NCBI RefSeq assembly: GCF_004912165.1
Contig: NZ_STGV01000004.1
Coordinates: 248,001 to 312,000, forward strand
Length of the DNA: 64,000 nucleotides
From: Peteryoungia ipomoeae
GTDB taxonomy: Bacteria > Pseudomonadota > Alphaproteobacteria > Rhizobiales > Rhizobiaceae
Direction of reading: 5' to 3'
The notes beneath the pieces were generated by a model. It made no database searches. It was not told the DNA's origin and saw only the letters and a list, made by a program, of their open reading frames with translations. Made by a program: the position numbers and the translations under genes. Of this stretch, positions 22,427-32,520 are shown in pieces; position 1 is the first letter of the stretch, and every line of letters starts with the position of its first letter.

Positions 22427-23659
22427 ATGACCCTTTTCAAGAGCCTGAGCGCGTTTGCCCTCAGTGCAGCACTTTTGTCTTCCACGGCGTTCGCCGGCGA
22501 GATCATCCTGAATTCCGACCACTCCGATCCCGTGCCGAAAAAGGCGATGGAAGAGCTGATCGCGGATTTCCAGAAGGCCAATCCCGACATCACGGTGAAG
22601 TGGAACAATTTTGACCACGAAGGCTACAAGTCGGCCATCCGCAACTTCCTAACCGCCGACGCGCCCGACGTTGCCGCCTGGTATGCCGGCAACCGCATGG
22701 AGCCCTTCGTCAAGGCCGGTCTGTTCGAAGATGTCACGGACGTCTGGGACGCCAATGGTCTGAACGACCAGCTGAAATCCGCGTCCGCCTCGATGACCAT
22801 CGACGGCAAGAAGTGGGGCGTGCCCTACACCTATTACCAGTGGGGCATCTACTACCGTAAGGATATCTTCGCCGAACAGGGCATCGAGCCGCCGAAGACC
22901 TGGGCCGAGTTCCTTGCCGCCTGCGAAAAGCTGAAGACGGCCGGCATCACACCGATCACCATCGGCACCAAGGCGCTCTGGCCGACCGGTGGCTGGTTCG
23001 ACTACCTGAACCTGCGCGTCAATGGTTACGAGTTCCACATGGAACTCACGTCGGGCAAGGTTCCCTACACCGATCCGCGCGTAAAGGCCGTGTTTGAGAA
23101 GTGGGGCGAACTCGTCAAGGCCGGCTACTTCAACCAGAACCACGCCGCAATCGACTGGCAGGATGCCGTCCCGCAGATGGTACAGGGCAAGGCTGCCATG
23201 TATCTGATGGGCAATTTCGCGGTCGCCACGATGAAGGACGGCGGGCTGAAGGAAGAGCAGATCGGCTTCATGCAGTTCCCGGAAATTACCGCCGGCATTC
23301 CGATGTCGGAGGAAGCCCCGACGGACACGTTCCACATTCCGTCCGGTGCGAAGAACAAGGACGATGCCCGCAAATTCCTGGCCTATCTTGCCTCTCCCGA
23401 AGCACAGACCAAGATGAATGCGACGCTGGGGCAGCTGCCGGTCAACAACAAGGCCGAACAGCCGGCGGATCCATTCCTGAAGGCCGGTTTCGAGATGCTG
23501 TCCAATGCCCATGCGCTGGCACAGTTCTATGATCGCGACGCCAATGCCGAAATGGCGAAGGTCGGCATGGAAGGCTTCCAGGAATTCATGGTCAAGCCCG
23601 ACAATCTCGACCGGATCCTGGAGCGTCTCGAGAAAATCCGCGCACGCGTCTACAAATAA
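22427..23659 (+). CDS. Periplasmic galactoside-binding protein of CUT1 importer
   Basis: A 410-residue family-1 solute-binding protein. A signal peptide of about 23 residues ends STAFAGE. The mature protein has the maltose-binding-protein-like pattern: ELIADFQKANPDITVKWNNF, DAPDVAAWYAGNRMEPFVK, WGVPYTYYQWGIYYRKDIF, MVQGKAAMYLMGNFAVA and FLAYLASPEAQTKMN. It would bind alpha- or beta-galactosides for the two permeases and the ATPase of the same operon. The ATG at 22427 follows AGGGAGGAAAAC. It is the first gene of the operon and diverges from the MelR-like regulator across 150 bases. Confidence 0.9.
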   Translation: MTLFKSLSAFALSAALLSSTAFAGEIILNSDHSDPVPKKAMEELIADFQKANPDITVKWNNFDHEGYKSAIRNFLTADAPDVAAWYAGNRMEPFVKAGLFEDVTDVWDANGLNDQLKSASASMTIDGKKWGVPYTYYQWGIYYRKDIFAEQGIEPPKTWAEFLAACEKLKTAGITPITIGTKALWPTGGWFDYLNLRVNGYEFHMELTSGKVPYTDPRVKAVFEKWGELVKAGYFNQNHAAIDWQDAVPQMVQGKAAMYLMGNFAVATMKDGGLKEEQIGFMQFPEITAGIPMSEEAPTDTFHIPSGAKNKDDARKFLAYLASPEAQTKMNATLGQLPVNNKAEQPADPFLKAGFEMLSNAHALAQFYDRDANAEMAKVGMEGFQEFMVKPDNLDRILERLEKIRARVYK

Positions 23660-23748
23660 GGACTTTCGTCCTCCCTGCGCCGGGTGCTGTGGACCTTCTT
23701 GGTCGCGGCATCCGGTTGCCGTTTCCGTGTCAATCCTGAGGTGCCGCC

Positions 23749-24657
23749 ATGAGCAACACCGTGTCTTCCTCGTCCGGTTTCTGGAAGCGAAACCAGCAGG
23801 CGCTTGCCCCCTGGCTGTTTCTGGCGCCGGGCATGCTGATGTTCGTTCTCTACGTGCTGGTACCGATCTTCCAGTCGATCTGGATCAGTTTCCACGACTG
23901 GGATGGTCTCGGCCCGATGACGTGGATCGGCGCGGGCAACTATGTCGAACTCATCGATGACGACACGTTTTACACGTCGCTGAAGAACAATCTCATCTGG
24001 CTGGTGCTGTACCTCCTCTCCATTCCCGCGGGTCTAGCCGTGGCGCTGTTCCTCAACCAGACTGTTGCCGGCATCCGGCTTTACAAGTCGCTGTTCTTCT
24101 TCCCTTTCGTGATCAGCCAGGTCGTGGTCGGTCTGATGTTCACCTGGTTTTACGCGCCGGATTTCGGTCTGTTCTCGAAGCTGACGGAAATGCTGTTCGG
24201 CGAGCAGATCGCGGTTTTGGCCGACGAGCGCTACGTCACCTACGGCATTATCGTCGCCGGCCTCTGGCCGCAGACGGCCTATTGTATGATCCTCTATCTG
24301 ACGGGTCTCAACAACATCAATCCCGAGCAGGTGGAAGCAGCCCGTATGGACGGCGCCAAGGGCCTGAAGCTTCTCTGGTTCGTCATCCTGCCGCAACTGG
24401 CGCCGGCGACCTTCCTTGCCATGGTGGTCACGGTCATCGGATCGCTGCGTTCCTTCGATCTGGTTTCCATCATGACGGCGGGCGGCCCCTACGGTTCGAG
24501 CTCGGTGCTCTCCTACTTCATGTATGAGCAGGCGCTCTCGGAGTACGGCTTCCGCATGGGCTACGGCGCCTCGATCGCGGTCGTGCTTTTCCTGATCATG
24601 ATGGTGTTCATCTCGCTCTTCATCGTCCGCATGCTTTCGCAGGAAAGGAACGCCTGA
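23749..24657 (+). CDS. CUT1 sugar ABC transporter permease (MalF-like)
   Basis: A 302-residue inner-membrane protein with six predicted helices. The conserved EAA loop is EQVEAARMDGAKGLKLLWFV, followed by ILPQLAP, which docks on the ATPase. The N-terminus (LAPWLFLAPGMLMFVLYVLV) is typical of the first permease of a CUT1 pair. The ATG at 23749 follows GAGGTG. The stop overlaps the start of the second permease gene (ATGT at 24657), so the two are translationally coupled. The substrate is inferred from the downstream galactosidases. Confidence 0.9.
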   Translation: MSNTVSSSSGFWKRNQQALAPWLFLAPGMLMFVLYVLVPIFQSIWISFHDWDGLGPMTWIGAGNYVELIDDDTFYTSLKNNLIWLVLYLLSIPAGLAVALFLNQTVAGIRLYKSLFFFPFVISQVVVGLMFTWFYAPDFGLFSKLTEMLFGEQIAVLADERYVTYGIIVAGLWPQTAYCMILYLTGLNNINPEQVEAARMDGAKGLKLLWFVILPQLAPATFLAMVVTVIGSLRSFDLVSIMTAGGPYGSSSVLSYFMYEQALSEYGFRMGYGASIAVVLFLIMMVFISLFIVRMLSQERNA

Positions 24658-25508
24658 TGTTCCCCACCCCTATCCAGAAGGCCTCGCCGTTTGCGCAGAC
24701 GGCGTACAAGATCCTGCTGCCGGTGGCGCTGTTTCTCTGGCTCCTGCCGCTCATCGGCGTCGCGATCACCTCGGTCCGGCCGGCGGGCGATCTGGCCGCC
24801 GGCAACTATTTCGGCATCCCCTCCGGATTTGCCGGTTTCGAGAATTATTCGGCGGTCTTCAACAATTCGCCGATTGGCTACTACATTCTCAATTCTTTCA
24901 AGGTGACGATCCCGACGGTCATCGGGGCGGTGGCGCTGTCCTGTCTCACCGGCTTTGCGCTCGCCGTCTACAAGTTCAAGGGCAATCTCGTTCTGTTCTT
25001 TCTGTTCGTCGCCGGCAACTTCATCCCCTTCCAGATCCTGATGGTGCCGGTGCGCGACATGACGCTTCGGGCCGGTCTTTATGACACGACGGTGGGCCTC
25101 GTGCTGTTCCACGTCGCCTTCCAGACCGGCTTCTGCACGCTGTTCATGCGCAATTTCATCAAGGGACTGCCCTTCGCGCTGATCGAATCGGCCCGGGTCG
25201 AGGGCGTCTCGGAATGGCGGATCTTCCGCTACATCGTGCTGCCCCTGATGCGGCCGGCCATTGCAGCGCTGTCGGTGCTGGTCTTCACCTTCGTCTGGAA
25301 CGACTACTTCTGGGCAACCGTCCTGGTGCAGGGCCAGCACGCCATGCCGGTGACGGCCGGGCTTTATTCGCTGAACGGCCAGTGGGTCGCCGCCTGGCAT
25401 CTCGTCTCTGCCGGCTCGATCGTTGCGGCCCTGCCGCCGGTCGCCATGTTCTTCCTCATGCAACGGCATTTCATAGCCGGCCTCACACTCGGAGCGACCA
25501 AGGGATGA
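24657..25508 (+). CDS. CUT1 sugar ABC transporter permease (MalG-like)
   Basis: A 283-residue permease with six predicted membrane helices. Its EAA loop is ESARVEGVSEWRIFRYIVLP, and it ends in the MalG-type [16 protein letters not shown]. It forms the membrane channel with the preceding permease. The start ATG overlaps the previous stop, and its own stop overlaps the start of the alpha-galactosidase gene in an ATGA (25505-25508). Uptake and hydrolysis are thus tied in one coupled operon. Confidence 0.9.
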   Translation: MFPTPIQKASPFAQTAYKILLPVALFLWLLPLIGVAITSVRPAGDLAAGNYFGIPSGFAGFENYSAVFNNSPIGYYILNSFKVTIPTVIGAVALSCLTGFALAVYKFKGNLVLFFLFVAGNFIPFQILMVPVRDMTLRAGLYDTTVGLVLFHVAFQTGFCTLFMRNFIKGLPFALIESARVEGVSEWRIFRYIVLPLMRPAIAALSVLVFTFVWNDYFWATVLVQGQHAMPVTAGLYSLNGQWVAAWHLVSAGSIVAALPPVAMFFLMQRHFIAGLTLGATKG

Positions 25509-27610
25509 GTGAAATCGTCATTATCGATTCAGGGCAAATGGCGCTGAGCCTTCGCCTGCCGGAACTTGGCATGCCGGAGATCCTGTCTTTTGGTTCCGAA
25601 CCTGTCGAACCCGATCCTCTCTTCGAGATCGAGCGTTCCAGCCGGGTCAACGGCATGGATATCGCCGTGCCCTCGAATGTGCTGCTGCCGACGGGCGGCA
25701 TGGGCTTCTTTGGCTGGCCGGCAATTGCAGGCCATCGTGGCGGGCGTGACTTCGTCGCGCAGTTTGGCGGATGGACGGTCCTTCGCGACGGCAATCAGAC
25801 GGTGCTAAAAGCTGTCGATTCGGTCGCCAGGCTCGGCATTGCCATCACGCTCACCGCGCATGACTCCGGCCTGATTTCAATGGCGACGGAAATCAGCAAT
25901 CTGGGTGACGCGGATTATCAGCTTGATCGGTGCATGGCGGCGACTTTCCTTGTCCCTGCCGGCGATGTGCAGGTGATGAGCTTCACCGGTATATGGGGGC
26001 GCGAGTTCCAAACGCGGCGCGAGCTTCTGGGCAATGGGACCTGGATCCAGGAAAGCCGGCGCGGCCGCACCTCGCATGACCGTTTCCCGATGCTGTTCAT
26101 CGAAAGCGAGACCCAGATCTTCGGCGTCACGCTTGGCTTCAGCGGCAACCATCAGATGGTCATCGACCGGACCGATGACGGCCGGCGCCTGGTGCATCTC
26201 GGCGAGCTTTTCGAGCCGGGCGAAATCGTTCTGAAGCCAGGTGAAAGCTATCGCAGTCCGATCGCCTATGCCGGCGCCGACAGCCAAGACTTCCATGCCT
26301 TTGTCCGTGACGAGCTGACCCAATGGCCAGGCGGTGCGATGAGCCCCCGTCCGGTAACGCTCAACACCTGGGAAGGCAATTATTTCGACCACCAGATGGA
26401 CTCGCTGAAAGCCCAGGCAACAGCGGCCGCTGAGATCGGCATCGAGCGTTTTGTGCTTGACGATGGCTGGTTCGGCAAGCGCGATAACGACACGACGAGC
26501 CTTGGCGACTGGGATATCGATATCAGGAAGTATCCCGATGGTTTGAAGCCGCTGGTCGACCATGTCACCGGGCTTGGCATGCAGTTCGGCATCTGGTTCG
26601 AGCCTGAGATGGTGAACCCGGTTTCCGAGCTCTACAAGGCGCATCCCGATTGGGCGCTGACAATCGAGGGACGTCCGATCCTTGAATCACGCACCCAGTT
26701 GGTGCTGGATCTGACGCGTCCCGAAGTCTCCGACTATCTCTTCGGCAAGATCGACGCGGTGCTTTCCAACCATGCCGTCTCCTACATCAAGTGGGACATG
26801 AATCGCGATCTGACGCATGCCGCCGGTCGCGACGGCAAGGCGAAAACATCAGCCCAGACCCGTGCCGTCTATGCGCTGATGGACCGCATTCGTGCCGCTC
26901 ATCCCGGTGTCGAAATCGAGAGCTGCGCCTCCGGTGGCGGTCGCATCGATTACGGCGCCTTGAAGCGCACCCATCGCGTCTGGACGTCCGATTGCACGGA
27001 TGCGCTGGAGCGGCTTGAAATCCAGCGCGGCGCGTCCGTGTTCGTGCCGCCGGAGATTCTCGGCAGCCATATCTCGGCTTCGCCGAACCATCAGACCGGT
27101 CGCCGCCACACACTCGCTTTCCGGGCGCTGGTGGCCATCGCCTATCACCTCGGTGTGGAGCTCAATCCGCTTGAACTCACCGATGAGGAGCGCGACGAAC
27201 TCAAGGTCTATATCGAGACCTACAAGCGGCTATGCGGTCTCTTCCATGCGCCGGGCGCCAGTTTCCGCATGGAGCCGCTCGACGGTCGCTATGTCTGGGG
27301 TGCTGCGTCTGCAGAAAAGATCGTGGTGATCGTCGCCCAAGGGCCGCAAATGGTGGGTGAACAGCCTGCACCGCTGCGCCTGCCCGACGAGGTCACCCAG
27401 TTCGGTGGCCAATGGCGGATCAGGACCGTGCTGCCGGCCGAGCCGCAATTCATCCGTATCTCCGAGGGGCAGAAAGCACTGCTGTCGGGAGCCGTCAGCT
27501 TCGCGCTTTCCAGTGCCGGTCTCGCCGGACTGCCGCTGCCGATGCTGACGCCCGAAAGCGCCCTTCTCCTCGAACTCGAACCCATCAAGGGAGGCAAGAC
27601 CCATGGCTGA
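25505..27610 (+). CDS. GH36 alpha-galactosidase
   Basis: A 701-residue enzyme with the GH36 order: an N-terminal beta-sandwich (about 1-270), a catalytic barrel, and a C-terminal beta domain. The nucleophile is Asp431 in [10 protein letters not shown] and the acid/base is Asp496 in [12 protein letters not shown]. The conserved block [14 protein letters not shown] and the motif CASGGGRID are present. It hydrolyses terminal alpha-1,6-galactose from melibiose, raffinose or stachyose. No signal peptide is present, so it acts in the cytoplasm on sugars brought in by the operon's importer. The ATG at 25505 overlaps the permease stop, and its 3' end overlaps the next gene by eight bases. Confidence 0.92.
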   Translation: MSEIVIIDSGQMALSLRLPELGMPEILSFGSEPVEPDPLFEIERSSRVNGMDIAVPSNVLLPTGGMGFFGWPAIAGHRGGRDFVAQFGGWTVLRDGNQTVLKAVDSVARLGIAITLTAHDSGLISMATEISNLGDADYQLDRCMAATFLVPAGDVQVMSFTGIWGREFQTRRELLGNGTWIQESRRGRTSHDRFPMLFIESETQIFGVTLGFSGNHQMVIDRTDDGRRLVHLGELFEPGEIVLKPGESYRSPIAYAGADSQDFHAFVRDELTQWPGGAMSPRPVTLNTWEGNYFDHQMDSLKAQATAAAEIGIERFVLDDGWFGKRDNDTTSLGDWDIDIRKYPDGLKPLVDHVTGLGMQFGIWFEPEMVNPVSELYKAHPDWALTIEGRPILESRTQLVLDLTRPEVSDYLFGKIDAVLSNHAVSYIKWDMNRDLTHAAGRDGKAKTSAQTRAVYALMDRIRAAHPGVEIESCASGGGRIDYGALKRTHRVWTSDCTDALERLEIQRGASVFVPPEILGSHISASPNHQTGRRHTLAFRALVAIAYHLGVELNPLELTDEERDELKVYIETYKRLCGLFHAPGASFRMEPLDGRYVWGAASAEKIVVIVAQGPQMVGEQPAPLRLPDEVTQFGGQWRIRTVLPAEPQFIRISEGQKALLSGAVSFALSSAGLAGLPLPMLTPESALLLELEPIKGGKTHG

Positions 27611-28694
27611 CGTGAGCCTGCGTGGCGTCAAGAAACAGTTCGGCGCGCTCAGCGTCATCAAGGGTGTGGATCTCGACGTCAAGGATGGCGAGTTCTGCGT
27701 CTTCGTCGGCCCGTCCGGCTGCGGCAAGTCAACGCTTCTGCGCATGATTGCGGGCCTCGAGGACATCACCTCTGGTTCGCTCGCGATCGGTGGCCAGGAC
27801 ATGACGAGCATCGGCCCGTCGGAACGCGGCGTTGCCATGGTCTTCCAGTCCTATGCGCTTTATCCGCACATGACTGTCGAGGAGAATATCGGTTTCGGTC
27901 TGAAGATGACGGGACATCCGAAGGTGATGATCGCCGAGCGGACGGCTGAGGCGGCAAGAATGCTGCAGCTCGAGCCGCTTCTGCAGCGCAAGCCCGGACA
28001 ACTGTCGGGTGGTCAGCGCCAGCGTGTCGCGATCGGTCGTGCGATCGTCCGCAATCCCGAAGTCTTCCTGTTCGACGAGCCCCTCTCGAACCTTGATGCG
28101 GCGCTGCGCGTCCAGATGCGCACGGAGCTTTCCAAGCTGCATCAGGACCTCAAGGCAACGATGATCTACGTCACCCATGACCAGGTCGAGGCCATGACCA
28201 TGGCCGATAAGATCGTCGTGCTCTCCGCGGGCCAAATCGAGCAGGTCGGTTCGCCGCTCGAGCTTTATCATCGTCCGAACAATCTCTTCGTCGCCGGCTT
28301 TATCGGCTCGCCGAAGATGAATTTCATCAAGGTTCAGGCCTCCGCTGCCGACGGTGTCGCCGTGGTGCGTCTGCCCGGTGCCGAGATCTCGATCCCGACG
28401 CATGGGGCGAGCGTTCCGGCCGGCGAACTGACCTTCGGTCTCCGCCCCGAGCATATCGATGCAACGGGCAAGGGCGATGTCGTTATCGAAGCGACCGTGA
28501 AGCTTGCCGAATATCTGGGTTCGGAGACGCTGTTCTTCGTCACGCTTGCCGATGGCTCGGAGCTTGCGGTGAAGGCCGATGGCCTGGCCAGCGAGAAGCC
28601 CGGCCAGACGCTTCGCCTCGGCATCAATGCCAAGGCCTGCCATCTGTTTGACAAGGACGGCAAGGCCGTCATCAATGGGGATCTCACACGATAA
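27603..28694 (+). CDS. Sugar ABC transporter ATPase (UgpC/MsmX/MalK type)
   Basis: A 363-residue ATPase. Walker A is GPSGCGKST, the signature [17 protein letters not shown], Walker [13 protein letters not shown], and the switch histidine follows in [11 protein letters not shown]-terminal TOBE/MOP regulatory region begins around residue 240. It energises the two CUT1 permeases. The start overlaps the end of the alpha-galactosidase gene by eight bases, and its TAA overlaps the ATG of the beta-galactosidase gene by one base. Loss of this overlap chain would uncouple the whole operon. Confidence 0.93.
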   Translation: MADVSLRGVKKQFGALSVIKGVDLDVKDGEFCVFVGPSGCGKSTLLRMIAGLEDITSGSLAIGGQDMTSIGPSERGVAMVFQSYALYPHMTVEENIGFGLKMTGHPKVMIAERTAEAARMLQLEPLLQRKPGQLSGGQRQRVAIGRAIVRNPEVFLFDEPLSNLDAALRVQMRTELSKLHQDLKATMIYVTHDQVEAMTMADKIVVLSAGQIEQVGSPLELYHRPNNLFVAGFIGSPKMNFIKVQASAADGVAVVRLPGAEISIPTHGASVPAGELTFGLRPEHIDATGKGDVVIEATVKLAEYLGSETLFFVTLADGSELAVKADGLASEKPGQTLRLGINAKACHLFDKDGKAVINGDLTR

Positions 28695-30625
28695 TGCTGG
28701 GCGTCTGCTACTATCCGGAACACTGGGACGAAAGCCGGTGGCGAACCGACGCGCGCCGCATGCGCGAACTCGGCATTTCCTTCGTGCGCATCGGCGAGTT
28801 CGCCTGGTCTCGCCTGGAACCCTCGCGCGGTACCTTCACCTTCGAATGGCTCGATCGGGCGATTGACGTGCTGCATGGAGCAGGCCTCAAGGTCGTGCTC
28901 GGCACGCCGACCGCGACCCCGCCGAAGTGGCTGGTGGACGAGTGCCCCGATATCATCCCCTATGACGAGCAGGGCCGTCCGCGCGGTTTTGGCTCGCGTC
29001 GCCACTACACTTTTTCCTCCGAGACCTGGTGGAAGGAAAGCGCCCGGATCGTCGAGATCGTCGCCAAGCGCTATGGCGAGCACTCCGGCATCGTCGGCTG
29101 GCAGACGGACAATGAATATGGCTGTCACGATACGACGCTGTCCTGGGGCCCTGAGGACCTGAAGAGCTTCAAGCGCTGGCTGCGGCTGCGTTACCAATCG
29201 ACCGACCAGCTGAACGAAGCCTGGGGTTCGGTTTTCTGGTCGATGGAGCTGACGAGCTTCGACGATGTCGCCCTGCCGAACCTGACGGTAACGGAGCCGA
29301 ACCCGGCGACGCGTCTCGACTTCTGGCGCTTCCATTCGGATCAGGTCGCGGCCTATGACAAGATGCAGTGCGAAATCATCCGCAAGCATTCTCCCGGTCG
29401 GTGGATCACCCATAACTTCATGGGCTTCGTCTCCGATTTCGACCACTTCAAGGTGGGCGACAATCTCGATCTCGCTTCCTGGGACAGCTATCCGATTGGC
29501 TTTGTGGAGAAGTTCCCCTTCACGGAAGACGAGCGCAATCGCTGGGCCGCGACCTCGCATCCCGATATCGCGCCCTATCACCACGATCTCTACCGCGCCG
29601 TCGGCAAGGGCCGTTTCTGGGTGATGGAGCAGCAACCGGGTCCGGTGAACTGGGCGCCGTGGAACCCCGTGCCGAAGCCCGGCATGGTGCGGCTCTGGAC
29701 CTGGGAAGCGCTCGCGCATGGCGCTGATGTCGTCAGCTATTTCCGCTGGCGCCAGGCGCCCTTTGCGCAGGAACAGATGCATGCGGGCCTGAACCTGCCC
29801 GGTCTCGACGAATGGTCGCCGGGCGGCAAGGAGGCCATGCAGGTTTCGGAGGAGCTCGCCACTCTCGGCGAGCTGCCCGAAACGCGCCAGGCACCGGTGG
29901 CGCTTGTCTTCGACTATCAGAGCTACTGGTCGACGATGATCCAGCCGCAGGGCAAGGACTTCCGCTACGAGGAACTGTGCTTCCGCTGGTACGAGGCGCT
30001 GCGTCATCTTGGCCTGAACGTCGATTTCGTCCGTCCGGGCGCCTCGCTTGAGGGGTACCCGCTTGTTGTCGTGCCCTGCATGACGGAAGTCACCGAAGCG
30101 GCTCGTGCGGAACTCGAGAAGGCCGAAGGTGTCGTTGTCATCGGCACGCGCACGGGGTCCCGCGACCGAAATTTCCGCATTCCCGAAAACCTGCCGCCGG
30201 GGCCGCTGGGCGCCTTGAGCGGCAATCGGGTGATCCAGGTTTCGTCGATGCGTCCAGGTCTCGCCGATGGCGTTTCCGGTGCGGTTTCAGGGCATGCGAT
30301 CCGCTGGCGGGAGTATCTGGAGACGTCGGCTTCGGTGCTCGCCACCTTCGACAACGGCGATCCCGCGCTGACCGAAAAAGGCAATGTCCTATACCTCGCC
30401 TGCTGGCCGGATGCGGGTCTGCTCGGGCAGGTGATGGAACTTTCGACACGTAGAGCAGGTATCCCCACAATGCGGGTGCCGGACTTCATCCGCATTCGCC
30501 GTCGCGGCGCTCTGGTCTTTGCTTTCAACTACGGAGCGGAGAGCTGGCCCCTGCCGGAGGGTGCGACGCCCCTGCTCGGCAACGCGTTTGTCGGACCACA
30601 GGAGGTCGCCGTGTGGCGCGCCTGA
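28694..30625 (+). CDS. GH42 beta-galactosidase
   Basis: A 643-residue GH42 enzyme. The start [20 protein letters not shown] is diagnostic. The acid/base is Glu141 in QTDNEYGCHD, and the nucleophile is Glu312 in WVMEQQPGPVNW. A trimerisation (Rossmann-like) domain follows the barrel, and a short beta domain closes the protein. There is no signal peptide. Paired with a GH36 alpha-galactosidase and an importer, it suggests use of mixed galactosides from plant material; which substrate induces the operon cannot be told. It is the last gene, and a hairpin follows at 30641. Confidence 0.92.
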   Translation: MLGVCYYPEHWDESRWRTDARRMRELGISFVRIGEFAWSRLEPSRGTFTFEWLDRAIDVLHGAGLKVVLGTPTATPPKWLVDECPDIIPYDEQGRPRGFGSRRHYTFSSETWWKESARIVEIVAKRYGEHSGIVGWQTDNEYGCHDTTLSWGPEDLKSFKRWLRLRYQSTDQLNEAWGSVFWSMELTSFDDVALPNLTVTEPNPATRLDFWRFHSDQVAAYDKMQCEIIRKHSPGRWITHNFMGFVSDFDHFKVGDNLDLASWDSYPIGFVEKFPFTEDERNRWAATSHPDIAPYHHDLYRAVGKGRFWVMEQQPGPVNWAPWNPVPKPGMVRLWTWEALAHGADVVSYFRWRQAPFAQEQMHAGLNLPGLDEWSPGGKEAMQVSEELATLGELPETRQAPVALVFDYQSYWSTMIQPQGKDFRYEELCFRWYEALRHLGLNVDFVRPGASLEGYPLVVVPCMTEVTEAARAELEKAEGVVVIGTRTGSRDRNFRIPENLPPGPLGALSGNRVIQVSSMRPGLADGVSGAVSGHAIRWREYLETSASVLATFDNGDPALTEKGNVLYLACWPDAGLLGQVMELSTRRAGIPTMRVPDFIRIRRRGALVFAFNYGAESWPLPEGATPLLGNAFVGPQEVAVWRA

Positions 30626-30640
30626 AGACTTTTGCCTGAG

Positions 30641-30660
30641 GGGCCGGTGAGAGCCGGCCC
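30641..30660 (+). terminator. Terminator-like hairpin after beta-galactosidase gene
   Basis: GGGCCGG-N6-CCGGCCC gives a perfect seven-base GC stem 16 bases after the stop codon. Only TT follows directly, so efficiency is uncertain. Confidence 0.55.
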
Positions 30661-30741
30661 TTCGGCGTTCCATCCAACCCGTCCGGAACCCATCCGCCAC
30701 TTCTCTGTTTGATCCTCCATACACCCATGAGGAGAAGACAG

Positions 30742-31599
30742 ATGGCTGACTACCCCACACCGCCCTTTCCGCAGAAGAAGGTCCCCATGCCGGGTCGCAC
30801 GGCGGACATGGATCCGCGTCCTGATCATGGCGAAGAAAGCTACAAGGGCTCCGGCCGGCTGGAGGGGCTGAAGGCAATCATCACCGGTGGTGACAGCGGC
30901 ATCGGACGGGCCGTTGCGATTGCCTATGCCCGCGAGGGCGCCGATGTTCTGATTTCCTATATCGAGGAGGATGACGACGCGAAGGATACCGCCCGCTGGG
31001 TGGAAAAGGCAGGCCGCAAGGCTGTGCTGGTACGCGGCGACATCCAGAATGCAAACCATTGCCGGGAGATCGTCGAGACGGCGGTTCGCGAGTTGGGCGC
31101 TGTCGACATCCTGGTCAACAACGCGGCGCATCAGGCGACCTTCGATGACATCACCGAGATCCCGGACGAGGAGTGGGAGCTGACATTTCGTGTCAACATC
31201 CATGCCATGTTCTATCTGACCAAGGCTGCCGTGCCGCACATGAAAAACGGCGGCTCGATCATCAACACCGCGTCGATCAATTCGGACAATCCGAACCCGT
31301 CTCTGCTCGCTTACGCAACGACGAAGGGTGCGATCCAGAATTTCACCGCCGGGCTTGCCCAGATGCTGGCGGAGAAGAAGATCCGCGCGAATGCCGTGGC
31401 GCCGGGGCCGATCTGGACGCCGCTCATCCCCTCCACCATGCCGGAAGACTCGGTCAAGAACTTCGGCAAGCAGGTCCCGATGAAGCGTCCGGGCCAGCCG
31501 GCCGAGCTGCAGACCGCCTATGTCATGTTGGCGGATCCGCTTTCGAGCTACGTCTCCGGCGCCACCATCGCCGTGACGGGTGGCAAGCCTATCCTTTGA
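30742..31599 (+). CDS. SDR-family oxidoreductase (YghA/glucose-dehydrogenase-like)
   Basis: A 285-residue short-chain dehydrogenase with the long N-terminal arm (about 45 residues, proline-rich: PTPPFPQKKVPMPG) found in the YghA / general-stress subgroup. The cofactor motif is TGGDSGIGRAVA, followed by NNAA. The catalytic residues are in ASINSD and the YATTKGA motif, and the C-terminus is GATIAVTGGKPIL. The physiological substrate is unknown; relatives reduce aldehydes or oxidise sugars, and many are stress-induced. The ATG at 30742 follows GGAGAAGACAG. It stands apart from the galactoside operon by a hairpin. Confidence 0.85.
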   Translation: MADYPTPPFPQKKVPMPGRTADMDPRPDHGEESYKGSGRLEGLKAIITGGDSGIGRAVAIAYAREGADVLISYIEEDDDAKDTARWVEKAGRKAVLVRGDIQNANHCREIVETAVRELGAVDILVNNAAHQATFDDITEIPDEEWELTFRVNIHAMFYLTKAAVPHMKNGGSIINTASINSDNPNPSLLAYATTKGAIQNFTAGLAQMLAEKKIRANAVAPGPIWTPLIPSTMPEDSVKNFGKQVPMKRPGQPAELQTAYVMLADPLSSYVSGATIAVTGGKPIL

Positions 31600-31645
31600 G
31601 CGGCCGTCACTTGCGTTTCCCAAAACGCGTGGCAAGTTGCCGGCC

Positions 31646-32452
31646 ATGAGCAAAGTAATCCTGATCGTTCTCGACGGGCTGCGTTACGACGCGGCCCGCA
31701 CCTGCCTCGGCTATCTCGAGGGCCTCGTCGCCGCAGGCCGAGCGGATGTCCGCAAGCTGACCTGCGAATTGCCGGCGATGTCGCGTCCGCTGTATGAGAC
31801 GCTTTTGACCGGGCGGGTGCCTGTCGATCACGGCGTGGTCAGCAATGGTGTGGTTCGCCGCTCGCTTGGCGACAATGTCTTTTCCCGCGTTAGAGCCGCT
31901 GGAAAAGTCACAGCTGCCGCCGCCTACTCCTGGGTCTCGGAACTTTATGTGTCCTTCCCCTTTGATCGTCATCGCGACCGTATTCTGGTGAACGGCGAGG
32001 GCGATATCACCCATGGGATATTCTACTGGGACGACCACTATCCCGACAGCCACCTGTTCGCGGATGCCGAATGGCTGATCCGTGCCCAGCGGCCGGACTT
32101 TCTCCTGCTGCATCCGATGAATGTCGATGACGCCGGGCATAAGCACGGGGGTGACAGTGTGGGCTATCGCAACGCCGCGCGTGTTCAGGGCGATCTTCTT
32201 GCCCGGCATGTACCTGGCTGGATCGAGGAGGGCTACACCATCATTGTCACGGCCGATCATGGCATGGGGAATGATGGCAATCACGCAGGGCCGACTGCTG
32301 ACGAAACCGAGGTGCCGTTCTACACGCTCGGCTTCCGCTTCGGCTCTGAAAAACCTTTCCGGCAGACCGAGATCGCCGGTCTGGTCTGCCGGCTGATGGA
32401 TGTCGATCCCGGCGCTCTTCCGGCATTCGATCATGCGATAGAGCGCCTCTGA
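31646..32452 (+). CDS. Alkaline-phosphatase-superfamily phosphodiesterase / nucleotide pyrophosphatase-like
   Basis: A 268-residue protein of the alkaline phosphatase superfamily. Metal ligands are visible: the N-terminal LIVLDGLRYDAA aspartate, a nucleophile region MSRPLYETLLTG, DAGHKHGGDSVG in the middle and TADHGMGNDGNHAG near the C-terminus. That places it with type-I phosphodiesterase / nucleotide pyrophosphatase proteins. There is no signal peptide or membrane anchor, so it is probably cytoplasmic. The start is ATG 31646, where the first beta strand begins; the upstream in-frame extension would overlap the previous gene. It has no close operon partner. Confidence 0.75.
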   Translation: MSKVILIVLDGLRYDAARTCLGYLEGLVAAGRADVRKLTCELPAMSRPLYETLLTGRVPVDHGVVSNGVVRRSLGDNVFSRVRAAGKVTAAAAYSWVSELYVSFPFDRHRDRILVNGEGDITHGIFYWDDHYPDSHLFADAEWLIRAQRPDFLLLHPMNVDDAGHKHGGDSVGYRNAARVQGDLLARHVPGWIEEGYTIIVTADHGMGNDGNHAGPTADETEVPFYTLGFRFGSEKPFRQTEIAGLVCRLMDVDPGALPAFDHAIERL

Positions 32453-32520
32453 CCCTGCAACGTTCTGATCCGGCCGGGCTTTCGTCCGTAGTGGATAGCA
32501 AGGACCAGCAGGAGTTTCAG

